Assembly (NCBI RefSeq): GCF_947623445.1
Contig: NC_135244.1
Location: forward strand, 5,890,001 to 5,954,000
Direction: 5' to 3'
Length of the DNA stretch: 64,000 nt
Source: Clavelina lepadiformis
Lineage: Eukaryota > Chordata > Ascidiacea > Aplousobranchia > Clavelinidae
Positions 35,714-47,635 of the stretch are shown one piece after another (positions within the stretch are counted from its first letter, which is position 1; each line of letters begins with the position of its first letter). The notes below the pieces were generated by a model. That model did no database searches. It saw nothing but the letters and a program-made list of their open reading frames with translations, and was not told where the DNA came from. Made by a program: the position numbers and the translations under genes.

Positions 35714-36252
35714 CAGGGTGCGGCAGAAAAACCTACCACATTTCAAACTAGGAAAAAGAGACAAAATTTATAAGCAATCAAAACATTTATAGTCTCATCT
35801 CAAAGTGAAAAGGTTACCATTTGATGTATTTATGTTTTAAAGATTACATCCTGGCGCCCCTCGAGGCCTTCCAGGTGGCTTTCGCTTTAGTGCTGAACCC
35901 GTAGCTCTGAAATTTTTTACCATTAGCATTACAGATTTTCGATTGGGACCAGGATCGTTACGGTTTAGTTTGAAATGAGTCTTAAAATTTCTTAGCGTTC
36001 GAGTCACAGATTCCTCATTTCTAACGAAATCTTCCACAATAAATCCACGGTGTTTGCCAGTCCAGGCCATTTTACATACGGATACAAAATTTAAAAAATT
36101 TGCACAAAACATTATTTACTTATAAAAACTAAAACCTCAAACACAAATGGTAAGTCCTTTGCTGCAAAATTTCAATTCAACCTCCTGTCAGACTGCTACA
36201 GCTTTGGTACAGTAACAATTTGAAATGTGGTAGGTTTTTCTGCCGCACCCTG
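35714..36252. mobile_element. Mini-mariner (IS630/Tc1-mariner) with long inverted ends
   Basis: The terminal inverted repeats exceed 30 bp and start CAGGGTGCGGCAGAAAAACC on both strands, flanked by a TA duplication (35712-35713 and 36253-36254). The 539-bp body holds one intact frame encoding only the N-terminal DUF4817-type helix-turn-helix of the transposase; the DDE/D catalytic part is missing. The ends are nearly identical, so the copy looks young. Confidence 0.93.
35837..36070 (-). CDS. DUF4817 helix-turn-helix fragment of a mariner-type transposase
   Basis: A frame of 77 codons beginning MAWTGKHRGFIVEDFVRN and containing FKTHFKLNRNDPGPNRKS, VKNFRATGSAL and KRKPPGRPRG. This is the standard order of the DUF4817 DNA-binding region at the start of one group of Tc1/mariner transposases, including the GRPR AT-hook-like end. 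The frame stops right after it. An in-frame ATG 14 codons upstream is possible. As it stands it could only bind DNA, not cut it. It lies between COA7 and MRPL52, on the opposite strand to both. Confidence 0.8.
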   Translation of the reverse strand: MAWTGKHRGFIVEDFVRNEESVTRTLRNFKTHFKLNRNDPGPNRKSVMLMVKNFRATGSALKRKPPGRPRGAPGCNL

Positions 36253-36431
36253 TATGTATATATTTTCCGGATGCGAGCATAGAAGTTAGGATTTATCCCA
36301 TTTGTGTTGGTGAAGGCAATGGAACTTGTTAATGTTTAAAATCGTGTATTTTGTAGATCATTTTGAAACTAAGACTGATAATGCAATGAAAATTATTTCC
36401 TTTTCAAAGGGCAAATTTTCTCTCTTACACT

Positions 36432-37966
36432 ATGGCATTGGTAGTATTTGCAGGTAAATTATTTAGAAAAATAGTATTTAAGGTATTCTAATTATCAATG
36501 ATATGTTAATGGATTTGCTAATTGTAGTTGGTTATTTGTATCAGTATGTTTAAAAATGGTAAGTGATTTAATTGATGACCCACTTTTAAGCATAAATCAA
36601 CTTGTGAACTCACCATAACAACTGCGTTTAGTAATTATAGTAGGTTGATGTGATTATTTTCACAGAATATTTATCACTGCACAGGAGAAAGTTTTATCAT
36701 GACTTGAACTTAACAACTATTTTTCATTGTTTTTGTCTTGGTAATAGAGTTCGTCTGTGCACATTTTTTATATGATCAGAACCATCTGAACTGCAGCAAG
36801 CATCATTAATGCTTTTCACACGGGCATGACACTGACAGCGTTATTATTACTCTCAATTTTCCAGGCTTTAACTTAAGCACAAGCTTCCAAAAAAATTAAG
36901 AACGTTATTTACTTTATATGCAGAAATTCTAAATTAAGCATCACAAAAAATATGGAACGAGAGAAAATGCATGACAAATGTGGATTACATACATTGATAC
37001 ATTATGAGCACAGAAACTTAGACACTTAGCAGACACAGACACTTTTTTATTCTTTTCTTACACATCTTAACCCAATTCTAACTTATATCAAAGAAAACTT
37101 ACATATCTTGGAGCAGTATTTCACCACAATGACCACCCCATTTCGGATAAAAACCTAGGGGTTGAAAAGCACTACCCTAACTTGACCTAATCTGTATACA
37201 ACAGACATATTTTATTTGCAGAGCATTGCAGTAGATGTCTTTTTCAACAAAACCTGCCAGTGATATGTCGAACGATATCAACCACACAACTATGTTTTGG
37301 AAGACTAAAGAAGTTTGTTATGACCTGTTGTATAAGCTTAACATTAACTTATTCCTAATTAAACGCTTGTTTATCTTTGACCAACTGAACTGAGCTGTTT
37401 TTAGGGGTGATCTGAAAAAAGAACGTGGGCTAAACAAAGGTTATGGTCCAATGGTAGATACACCAGATTGGTCTTATGCAGGTAATGTGAAAACGATTGT
37501 TGTGTAGGCTGTAGCCTATGCAGTATAATATAGATGCGATAAATAACACTAAGAAATACTCGCAGGAAAAATCTTATGACTACTTAACGCTAAAAACTTT
37601 CATTTTATTTTCGGCTCTTCAAAATAATTAAAAACGGAAGCATCTTCCTCTCTACCATGTTGTAATTCACTGATTTCTTTGCAAATAACCTTAGTTGCTT
37701 TTAGATGGAAGACCGGCACCACCTGGTGTGAGAGCCACAGCAAGAAGGGAAATTCAGAAACAGATTTGTGTGAGTACATATTCCACATCTTGATTAATGC
37801 AGCCTGTGTTTGACCAAAAGTCTGTTTACTTTCACAGAGACGCATCATTGAACTTAATAGTGACATAAACAGGGCAACAAACAAAGTGTCATCAAGAAAA
37901 AGACTATTTGTAAAACATGTTGGAATGTACAAAGAAAACCGCTTTAAGGAAAGGAGTGAAAAGTAA
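36432..37966 (+). CDS. MRPL52: Mitochondrial large ribosomal subunit protein mL52
   Basis: Animal-specific mitochondrial ribosome protein. The secure exons are 37405-37481 (or from 37395), 37705-37769 and 37838-37966. They encode GLNKGYGPMVDTPDWSYADG, RPAPPGVRATARREIQKQIC and a basic tail ending KENRFKERSEK. The block GYGP...PDWSYADGRPAPP is diagnostic of MRPL52. Exon 1 is tentative: ATG at 36432-36453 (MALVVFA), preceded by an acceptor (tttccttttcaaag) 22 nt upstream. It joins in frame only if the next exon starts at 37395 (ctgag|ctgttt). That would give about 100 residues, a little shorter than human (123). A possible AATAAA lies at 38135. The gene converges with TSEN2, their stops about 250 bp apart. 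Confidence 0.86.
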
Positions 37967-38216
37967 AAAGGGTTTCAAACAAGCCATTCAAACAATAGCA
38001 ATGTTCTTATGATTTGATGTTGGTCTTTTGACATAGAGGATGGTGTCACCATTTTGTGTACAATTTAAAAAATTAAAATTTTTATTACATGGCAAATGGA
38101 ATTGATAAATGGTGAAAAGATTGCAGAAAAAAGGAATAAAATCATGTACTATAAAGTACTACTTAACTTGACAAAAATAAATAAGTGAATGCAGGGCCAT
38201 GGGCTCATCACTATCG

Positions 38217-40320
38217 TCAGAAGTCACAGTCAATGTCTAAGAGCTCTCTTTCACGCTCCTTGGAAGAAACCCACCGAGAAGAAATCTTTTCATGGATTTG
38301 AAATCTTCTGATGCATTGTGGAGATCGGAGTTCTTCCTGGCTTAGGTCCTTGGGCACAAGAACATAACAAAACATCACTTCTTTTGAAACAGTTGTTGCA
38401 AGACGCAGGAGACCGGACAAACTGGCCCATGTAAATTTTCTTTCTTCTGCACCATTAAAGGCATGTGCCTACAAACAAAACAAAAAAGTAAAACACTAAA
38501 TCTAAATACAGTTCATCATATCAAAGTCACATCAATTAGAAAGTCTTGGATTCTATGCTCAAATACCAATTTACCTGCAATGTTTGGGAATTTACTGTTT
38601 GTATAACGACAACATAGCTTGCATGGTAAAATGGTGGCCCTTTTTTGTATAATATTAAGTCAGCACCATATCGAATGCCATCCTTAGGAACCCAACCCTT
38701 GCTGCGGAAGTGGTGATAAACAGCATAAGTAACAGGAAACCGTACATTCAACTCACAAAAAGCTTTCCATTGCCTAAGAATATTGTGAAATAAATATCAA
38801 TTTAAGAAACAGTATTTAACCAAATTTAAATACAGTAAATGTCGCTTAATAGAGCACACTCGGGAATGAAAAAACCTGCTCTAATACACGATTTCTCTAT
38901 TAAATGATGAGAGTCTTATCCACAACAACAGTGGCTAAACATAACAAAAGTTACACGAGTTTCAATATTAGGGCGTTTTATTCTCATTTACTGTTTAGGT
39001 AAGAACTGGCCAGTTTCTGATTGTTCATCACATTTGGTTATGTGATGAATAATAATCATGCTTTGACAGCATAAACCACTCATTGAGCTCAACTTGTGTT
39101 GCCACATGTCCAGCTGCTTTGATAAGCGGTGAGTTTGTAAGAGGTAAAGAATCTTTCATCCTGTATCACCGAAAACTGTTTTAATAAAAGGTTTGCTCTA
39201 TTAAGACGGATTTACTGCATCACCAATAACATTTCTGATGAAATGATCACACAAAGCTGCAAGGGAGAGAAGCATGCAAAATGAGAAGTGATAGCCATAC
39301 ATGTTGTGTGATGTACCGTAATATATCCATGTTTTCGTCACCATCTTTTATAAACAAACAGCCGAGTGCAAATGATAAAAAGAAACTTTCTTCACAGCTT
39401 AAATAAAGAATAGGATTTTGATATAGCTGCAGCTTTAAATCTGATTCAATTTTGTCAGAGTTCAGCTTAATATCACAGGTTTTGTCAATAGTTTCTTTGT
39501 CTTGATTTTCTTGATCTTGTTGCTCTGGTGTGGTTACAAATTTCATAACAGTTGAACAACTAGCAACTTCACTTTGTTGACCTTGAAACTCTGCAACATC
39601 TTGCGAGCTTTCATGTGGTTCAACAAATTTTCCAAAATAACCCTGAAGAAATGTATAAAACTGTAAAACAATTTGAAAATAAAAAATTCGAAGTGATTAT
39701 TTCAACGTATGTAGGTCACACAGCCTGTTGTTAAAGATAGGCTGATAGGTCAGGATAGAAAAAAGTTGAGTTTAGCTATTTAAGGTTTTATTAGAGTTAA
39801 ATTTAGTTTAGAAGATACATTTAGGTTAGGTTAACAAGAAAAGATATTTTTCGATGAAATAGCGGCAGCCTAAACATAACTACCTATATTGCATATTTTG
39901 TTTACCTACCTACTAATTATTGCTGAGTTATCATACAGCATGCTCACGCTAACAATAGTATAAAATGACAGAACCGAAATGTTGGTATGCAAGGAAATGA
40001 CAATGATTTTCATACCAATAGTTTTACTCTTAATATGATCGTATATTTGTTTCTTGTTATATGTGAGTGTAACAACGATATTTCATGTAACTTAACACAG
40101 TTGCTTTTTAACACAAAACACAAACCTGTGAGTTTATACTTTTAGCGTCTCCATACTTTTCCACAACGATGTGATTCCCCTTGAGAATGCCATTATAATA
40201 GGACAATGATGCAGGTGATGGTAGCTCTTCTGTAATGCTGGCTATAGGAATGGGAAATGGGGAGGAAATGGTCTCTTTTCCTCGATGTTTTTTCTTTTGA
40301 GGCGGTTTGAAAGTGGCCAT
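38217..40320 (-). CDS. TSEN2: tRNA-splicing endonuclease subunit Sen2
   Basis: Catalytic subunit of the TSEN complex, which cuts the 5' exon-intron border of pre-tRNAs. Four exons (40126-40320, 39317-39642, 38575-38773, 38217-38468) give 323 residues; human has 465, the difference lying in the poorly conserved middle. The N-terminal ESPLPIP-like motif is present as SSPFPIPIA. The endonuclease core reads [20 protein letters not shown], then [12 protein letters not shown], and [12 protein letters not shown]. Judged by the human triad, the catalytic residues are Tyr216, His224 and Lys269, all kept. The C-terminus [13 protein letters not shown] is also typical. Intron 1 contains a copy of a dispersed MITE-like repeat and intron 2 a pogo-like MITE. 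MRPL52 is convergent on the left; SLBP is divergent on the right. Confidence 0.95.
38833..39217. mobile_element. Pogo/Tigger-like MITE in TSEN2 intron 2
   Basis: The left end is CAGTAAATGTCGCTTAATAG; the right end in reverse complement is CAGTAAATCCGTCTTAATAG. The flanks are TA on the left and CA on the right, consistent with a TA target duplication with one later change. It is 385 bp long with no frame. The end sequence resembles other Tigger-group elements with CAGT termini. Confidence 0.8.
39690..39880. repeat. Dispersed MITE-like repeat, copy 2 (TSEN2 intron 1)
   Basis: Same family and direction as the copy at 33697-33960, sharing AAGTGATTATTTCA at the start, AAAAAAGTTGAGTTTAGCTA in the middle and AGGTTAACAAGAAA near the end. 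The two copies are well diverged. It is non-coding. Confidence 0.7.
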
Positions 40321-42011
40321 TTCATCAAACTTATTGTAAATAATTCAACAACATTGGAATTAACATGGGAAGTATTTGTTTACAACTTACACGTGAGTGA
40401 TGCTTTCCAATACTTCCGATATGCATGAGTGAATTAACCCTTTAGTGGAAATCATATAAAAAATTTATAAACAAACGTGTTTTCTACTGAAATTTAAACA
40501 ACAAATTAATAAAATAATACCAAAAAAAACTTATTAAAAAAAATTAAAAACTTCCGCAATGTTAGGAACAACTTTCAGAAAATCTTAATTTAACAGTAGC
40601 TTCTGTTTTTAAAAACGGTTATCCTTATTTTGGTGGCGCGTTGACAATGGAAGTGCTTGCTTACTTAAAAGAAATTGTATGAATTTAGGACGATAAAAAC
40701 GACATAGGGGTTAAAGTTTCTAAACAATAACACAAAAATCCAAAGACAATATCTTTGACTAAGATGTATGCAAGTGGCGAACGGTTCTGATAGTTGGGCT
40801 GGGTATAGGTCATACTGCTGATCACACCAACAATATAAAGAAATTTGTATATCATTCGTCACACCAACGCTCACCCTAAGGACGCTGTGACTTCACCAGA
40901 GCCTACTTATTGAGCAACGGAAGCACTAAGCTAATAAAAACGGTTAACTCCGACATTTTACTTCATCTGACACCAAAAAATACTGCTAAAAAGACCAAAC
41001 CTTCGCTTAAATATTTAATTTTTATCATAATTGTTTGTCAGACAATATTAAAAGTCACAAAGCTGGAATAGTGAAAACTGGAGTTTAAGCAATTTTCGAG
41101 GTTTAAGACGAAGTGCATTTTTTTTCTCATCAATTTCATCGGTATGTAACTGTCAAGTAGCAACACAAAGGGGTTTCTAAAACCATAGATTACCAAAGGA
41201 TTTTATGCTGTCTTATAGTAGATTAGCAGTCTAAGCTCAAACCAAAGACAAAAACTTAGTATTCTTTGCTCAAACTGCTCTTACTTTCGCTTAGAAACAT
41301 AACACTAAATTGTTATTATATTTCTATAGTTTTAGCAAAAGGGGGAAAAGTTTCTATTTTCTCACAAGAAGGTTTAGCGCCAATTTAACCATATTAGCGG
41401 GAATTGATAAAAATTTTTACAGGCCGCTAATTTCAGGTACAAATAAAAGAATATGTTGGTACCAGTGAGATGAACATAAAGATGGTTTATACAATCTATG
41501 CAAGAGTGAAGTTATGTAATTCTGTTTATAATAGGCCTTACCACATTTGCCCGTCTAATTTGTGGTAATTAGCATTGTACCTGCTAATATGTTTGCAACC
41601 ACCTGCGTCAGCACAATTTTTCGTAACCCGCGTAGAAGACGAAAAATAAAATGAACCAATATAGCTTCTTCAAATATTTTGCACTTAACGTTTATTTTTG
41701 TTACATTTTAGCGTTAGTAAAGTAGTAGCCTGCTTAGTTTTAGTTGTGGTGTAGCGAGTGTCGGTTAATCTAGAAAATACAACAGTTTTAGACGAAAATT
41801 TTTCCGTGTAAAGACTCAAATTTTGCCGTGAAGGTACTCTCTAAAAATCTTATACTTCCAGTATTAGTTTAATTCTTATAAATTATCGTTCTGGCAATCG
41901 AATTTGCTTTGCTAAGGCTATAGTTTGTTTAGGCTAGCCGATATGAAACGTTGTGAACGTGAAAAGTTTGGCTTGCAAGTTGATAAGTTTTGTACGTCTG
42001 TTTGTAGCAGT
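40321..42011. other. Divergent intergenic region, TSEN2 / SLBP
   Basis: No coding exon found. The promoters of TSEN2 (minus) and SLBP (plus) should lie in this interval. It is AT-rich, with a small frame at 40665-40874 that I do not support. Confidence 0.5.
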
Positions 42012-42019
42012 ATATATTG

Positions 42020-42315
42020 CAGGGCTTCTCAAACTGTGGGTCGCGACCCCGTTTGGGGTCGCAAAATGTAATTTTGGGGCCGTGAAACAAATTTAATTTT
42101 TATCAATTGAATTGTTTTTTGATTATTTTTTATTCGCGTTACTGTTTCTACTACGAGATTCTTTTATTACTGCAGGCTGCAGCTACTGTACTTCGGTGGA
42201 TTGTGTGCAGTTGTATGATTTTACCAGAGACAAAAATACCACTTCAGATTTGTAATTGACGTTTATTGTTTATTGTGAAATGAGGTCGCAGACCCAAAAC
42301 GTTTGAGAAGCCCTG
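42020..42315. mobile_element. hAT MITE upstream of SLBP
   Basis: The ends CAGGGCTTCTCAAACTGTGG and, in reverse complement, CAGGGCTTCTCAAACGTTTT are flanked by an 8-bp duplication with one mismatch (atatattg / atatatag). Only 296 bp, with no frame. It has the classic hAT-Charlie style end. Confidence 0.9.
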
Positions 42316-42709
42316 ATATATAGCATATTTTCCACTATGTACGGAGCATCAAGTGATTTAAGCCAGGTTACTGTTAATGTTATCCGTCCCCACCCCGGAA
42401 AGCTTAAAGTGTCTGAGTGTGGTATTGATGTACCATATAGGAAAATGGGACGCATTTTCTCAATAGCTGCTTTTCACACAGTTTCTGGAAAAATCTACAT
42501 CAGTGATATACTTTGGCACTTTGCAAGCATGTCAGTCAGGTGTTACATATACTTCATTGACATAACTTTTATAGCTCTGTGTCATATACCTGTAGGTTAC
42601 TTGTGGAGCTCATCTTTGCTTATTTGCTGTTTGGTTAATTCATGCTGGTTGGGAAATCATTAAGTGCTGAACGTCTAGATTTTCATTTTACCTAGAATCT
42701 CTTTTCACA

Positions 42710-45700
42710 ATGTCAGACCTTTCTTTGTCACCTGCAAAAGGAACCCGTTCCCAAACAAGAGAAAGATATTCAAGTTTGCAGTAAGTAGAGTTATATAGAA
42801 ATCTGGGTTAAAGTCACTATAAAAGGTTTTATAAAGTATATGCTGAACAGTGTAGCTTATAATTCTGAACATCTTTGGCAGTGAACGAGAAGGCAGATAT
42901 TTTTCATCGCCAAAAAAGACCAAAGAAAATGATTTAAGAAGTCCGTTACGTCACACACAAGAATATGATGATGCTATGAAGTTTTCTAGGTAAATGATTT
43001 ACTTAGGATTCATCATTTTACCTTTTCATAATTCTAAGTCAGGGGCGGGCAACTTCTTCGGTCGGCGGGCCTGATATGAGAAAATGAAGTACTTGGCGGG
43101 CCGGATTCCTGAATAGATTGGAACGCAGCTTTATCTTATTAATGTTCATGGTCGAAAATGTTTGCTCACAAATGTATGTAGACCCGAACAGAACAAGTAG
43201 ATTCATGGCCATCTTTCTCAGGTTAGCAAACTTGGACTTATTCAGTGACGCAATAGGGATTGCGGCAGAATTTGGCCGCAGGCCACATTATCATGTACGA
43301 CCGGAAACTGTCTGCGGGCCGCTCAAAATCCCGTAGCGGGCCGGATCTGGCCCGCGGGCCGTGTGTTGCCCGCCCCTGTTCTAAGTGGTTGTGGCATTGG
43401 AATTTGTACCAGATTGTAATGTGTTGCTTTTGCAGGGTCGTATTTTTCCTGAAGCTCAATGAATATTTTAACATTTGCTATTAACCACATTTTCCACACA
43501 AAAATTTTTCTGTGCATCTGCAAAATTACTATTTTTTAAACTGTCTGGAATTTGTATCTAAATACTATTGCTTTGCATTTCTAGATCTCAAAGGAGATGG
43601 TCACGAAATAGAAAAGGAGCGCTTGAAAGCCAGTTTTCTGATGAGCATAGAGATCGTAGATATCCCACCCACGGATTAAAGTATTTTTTGTTTATATTTA
43701 GTATTGGTAAAGCAAAGCTTTCAAGTCTTGGGTTGTCTTGGTTGGTCAAGATTGTATTAATTGGTGACCGGAGTCATAACCAGTTTATCTCATTCGAGTC
43801 AGTAGTTATTTACCTTCTGCAATTCAACTTCAGTTGTTTTGGTAAATAAGGCTTGAGTCAATTGTTATTTTAAACCAAGCCATACAGAAAGCAAAAATAT
43901 AGTTTCGGTCAACCAGAAATGTTTAGGGTTTACCAAAAGTTGCTTCATTTTCCTGTGCTGCACCATACATATAAATTCATTTTTAGTTACACATTAAAGT
44001 GTTTCCATAAAACGATAAGGGCTTTGTTTTACTTTAATCCTGAAACTTACTGTTGATCGATATAAACTGACTTAACTTAAGTCAAATCTTCTATGTAATT
44101 TTCGTGAAAGGGTCTCAAGTCAAGTCTTTGAAAAAATTGAATCGAGTTGAAGTTCAGTCATGACTATGTTTTTTCTCATAAGCAGCCATATACAGTATAC
44201 ACTACAACTTTAAAGTTTTGGATTGTTTGTCATTGTGTTGAACTGTTTTACAATTTACTTTGGGTTGTGAAACATTTGGCTGAAAAATGCTGGCATAGTA
44301 TAACTAAGCATTTGTATGCAAATTACGCTGTTGAAAATGTAAATTCCTCATACGCAAGTGAAACCTTAAACCATGTTTTTTTTAAAATAAAATAAATGCT
44401 TAGCAGAACATTTATCCTCAAACTGAAAAATTCTTTGCTCGGCTTAAACTCAGCAATGATACCTCACTGCTTAAGCCTTTGTTACCGAGCTTGTCTGTGT
44501 GCAATGTTGAAGGAAAATTATTTTTATTACCTTTTTACTTTTTTTGGTCTTGCTTGAATTTGGAAAATTCACCAAGTCCATCGAACAAGAGCAAGCGTTG
44601 TTAATGCCTTGCCCAAGGAGATTGCAATAACTAAGAAGCAACGCTGTGTGCTAAACCTGGTTCACTTGAGTAATTGCATGTCTGGACTGGTGTTCTAGCT
44701 ACTACAGTACAGTCAGTATTACACTATCAAGCTAACAACAAAGTTAATATGTTTGTGCGTGTTTTAACCTAAAACTTGTGCAGTTAGTTTGAAATAAATT
44801 ATGATATCATTCAAATGTTGCTCCAAATTCACAAAATATGTAGCCAACCCTGTATTGGTACGTTGCTTATGTCTGATGGCATAAGGCGATTTTTCAAACA
44901 ATCGAATACTGAAAAACCAAATTGCTAATTAGTTATAATATTGGAAAGAAACATGTGAATATTTTATTTATCTACATATTACGTACTTTAGTTTAAGATA
45001 AATTTGTTTTACTGTGGCACTTGTACTTTAGTAATGAATTTATGCACACTGTATATACGACATAGTTGTTTTGGAAAATCAGAATGTTCATCTTGTAAAA
45101 ATGCTGTTTTTTTCTTTTGCGTGTATGTAGATCCAGACATGATGTTTCACATAAGCAGACATCCTCTAACGTCAAAGCAAGCAGTGGTGATTGGTTTGAT
45201 CAAGTGGAAAAATCACTAGAACTGGAGCAAGAAGCTTCACTACAGGAGCGACTTGCAGAAAAAAGAGCTATAGAGCGCGCCAGGACTTTAAGTGAAACAA
45301 GTGGTGTACCTGTACAGCCCGCAGGTAACAGCATCACTAACACTAGAAATATATCTTTGAAGAACTACTGTATGTCTTATAATGCAAACTTTCATTTAAT
45401 GTTTTATTTCAGTCGAAGAAATTGAAAATGACAATGTTGTTCTAATGCGAAGAGAAAAGCAGATTGAATATGGCAAAAACACTATTGCCTACGACAACTA
45501 CCTGAGTGAAGTACCGAAGTAAGAAGTGAATTAATTTGACCAAAACCATACTAACTTAAATTTGCTTCATTACTTTTTTACCTTTGTATTGTGTTTAAAT
45601 TAGCATATACTATAAGTTTTAGCTATAAGTAAAAGGATGTTTGTACTTCTTTAGACGCAATCGTTCGAAATATCACCCAAGAACCCCTGACAAATTTGCC

Positions 45701-46162
45701 AAATGCAGTCGAAGATCGTTTGATGCTCAGATTCGCATCTGGAGAAAAGCGATTCACAATTGGGAAGAGTATGTTGAAGAGCAAAAAACAAAAGCTGAAA
45801 GGTTACAAGATGTTGTTGAGAAATGTTAAAAATATGAGACCTTTTTTTGCAAAAATTGGCAATGTTTTTGTTTGGTTTCCCCAACAATATCATTCATTAG
45901 TGAATTAACTAACTGGTTTGTAATATATGGGATATTGTTTGCAATGTTTAGGAAACTTGCTGAAAAGGGCTCAACGTCCACAAGTGGGTGTAGCACCCCA
46001 GATAGCAGCATAAAATTTGATAAAGCATCTGTTGATATTTTGGCACCGTTGGAAGATTTAGTGAAATCTGAGCAGGTTGGTAGGTCTGAGTCTGGACAAG
46101 TTGAAGATGATTCTGATGATGTTGATGCGTTATGTCTGGAAAATTATACGGAGAAAATTTGA
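42710..46162 (+). CDS. SLBP: Histone RNA hairpin-binding protein (stem-loop binding protein)
   Basis: Binds the 3' stem-loop of replication-dependent histone mRNAs and directs their processing, export and translation. Seven exons (42710-42780, 42882-42989, 43585-43659, 45131-45324, 45413-45518, 45655-45768, 45952-46162) give 292 residues; human has 270. The RNA-binding domain spans about residues 158-222: [20 protein letters not shown], then [19 protein letters not shown] and [11 protein letters not shown]. The conserved TPNK motif reads TPDK (residues 195-198). An upstream [19 protein letters not shown] matches the SDWA..VEEDE region of human SLBP. The exon at 43585 meets the exon at 45131 in frame only with an AT-AG border, so that junction is unproven. 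An acceptor at 42695 lies 14 nt before the ATG. A possible extra N-terminal exon (42337 to about 42422) would also join in frame. Confidence 0.93.
43040..43378. mobile_element. hAT MITE in an SLBP intron
   Basis: The inverted ends CAGGGGCGGGCAAC / GTTGCCCGCCCCTG are flanked by a perfect 8-bp duplication ttctaagt (43032-43039, 43379-43386). It is 339 bp long and much more GC-rich than its surroundings, with CGGGCC/GGCCCG motifs near both ends. There is no transposase frame. The perfect duplication suggests a fairly recent insertion. Confidence 0.96.
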
Positions 46163-47627
46163 CTAAATAAGTTTTCTCCTCTTTTACCCCGATCCATTCA
46201 GTATTGTGGGATTTCATAATCTTAACAAATGAGCATGTTCGGACCTGTCTGGTAATGTCATCTATTGTTTCCTTATAATGAGCCAATGCATGTGTTGTTC
46301 CCACATATTTTACTTTGTGTTTTATACCTTAACACGTTCCCTTCTTTATTCAATTTAATTTTAAAACATCCAGCAGGTTTTAAGTGTAAATTTGCCTTTA
46401 ATGTTTGTTGCATTGCAAATAACTAGCCACAGATCGCTTTGCTGTATTTTCCCACCGTAAAGATTTCGTATTTGTTTTTAAAAATATACCAAGATGGCCA
46501 TATGCGTAAATAACTGATGATGTGATTAGAGTTTTTCACATTTGTCATGTTTTGCAGGACATTATTGAACTGTATGTAATGTTAGTTTGAAATGAAAGCT
46601 GCAACCAAAAGTACCGATTTATTTTTAAATTACTTTAATTGTGTTTCTTGACATCTATATCATTGTCAGAATTTCATAGCCTATCCTGACATAACGTTAT
46701 GTTGGTGAGAACGCATTACTATATTAAATTTCAGATGTTAAGCTTTCATCGGCCCAAACGCCCCTTTCTGGAATTGCATGTGCCCCAGATCAATAATCGT
46801 GAATGAGATCCGTTTTGCAAAAGCAAGATATCTGCAAGAACGCTATGACCTAACAATGACAAAAAACTTCTAGCGAAATAAGGAAAAAAAGTTTTCTCAC
46901 AAAAGAAAGCTTGGGCTATTTCTACTATACCACAAAAGAGCCAAACTAGTGTTTTGTTTAAACTGTATGATAATTAAATGGAGATTGTTCACACGCACTC
47001 TTTCATCCTGTCGCCTGTTGTCTCACATAAAGATGTCTTGCTTCTTTTTGTCCTAGATTCTAGGTTTTACTAGAAGCAGTTGTTTTGTTTTCATGTTAGG
47101 TTGGTTACTATATTAGGGTGTTCTGCTATGTTAGTAAAATGTTGGCTGGTAATTTTTATTTAAGAATAGAAAACATCTGTATAGCTTTTCTGCTTGTGGT
47201 GCTACAGTAGATAGGGAGAAAGGCTCAAAGCGTAGGCTCGGAGACTCCCAAGCCCGCAAACAGAAGGTCTGGGTCACTCTCCCCTGAAAGCATAATAAAA
47301 CTATAAAAGTAAATAAATCAGTATACAATAAAATAAAAAAGAAGGATATTGAATGGTGATCTACAGTCTAGATCGGGTTAACTTTTATTTTTAATTTCTG
47401 TGCACAAACTTTCACTTCACTAGGCGCAAAGCGGTGTGTGAGTAAAAAGAGAGAAATAAAAAGCTAGGAAAAGGAGATAAAGATTAGAGAAAATACAATG
47501 TGGCCAACTTACAAATCAAGTTATCGTCAATCATTTGAGACTAGCAAGCAGAAAAATACAATTTGAAACCGTTGAGTAAGGCGAGAAAAGGTTATTATGT
47601 CTCTATGGTTATACAGTGCTTTGTAGG
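46163..47627. other. SLBP 3' UTR and intergenic DNA
   Basis: It should begin with the SLBP 3' UTR. Beyond that I see no gene, RNA gene or repeat I can name. Confidence 0.5.
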
Positions 47628-47635
47628 TCCTATAG

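Noticed and set aside
37140-37180. hAT-like end (AGTGCTTTTCAACCCC in reverse complement)
   Set aside because: No partner terminus or target duplication could be paired with it.
42337-42663. 108-codon frame upstream of SLBP (MYGASSDLSQ...)
   Set aside because: Its first 28 codons could splice in frame to SLBP through a GTATTG donor, but the remainder has no known domain and it lies just after a MITE. Mentioned under SLBP, not called as a gene.
43709-44160. Scattered AAGTCAAGTC / GAGTCA motifs in an SLBP intron, also at 32,700-32,770
   Set aside because: Too degenerate to define repeat units or borders.
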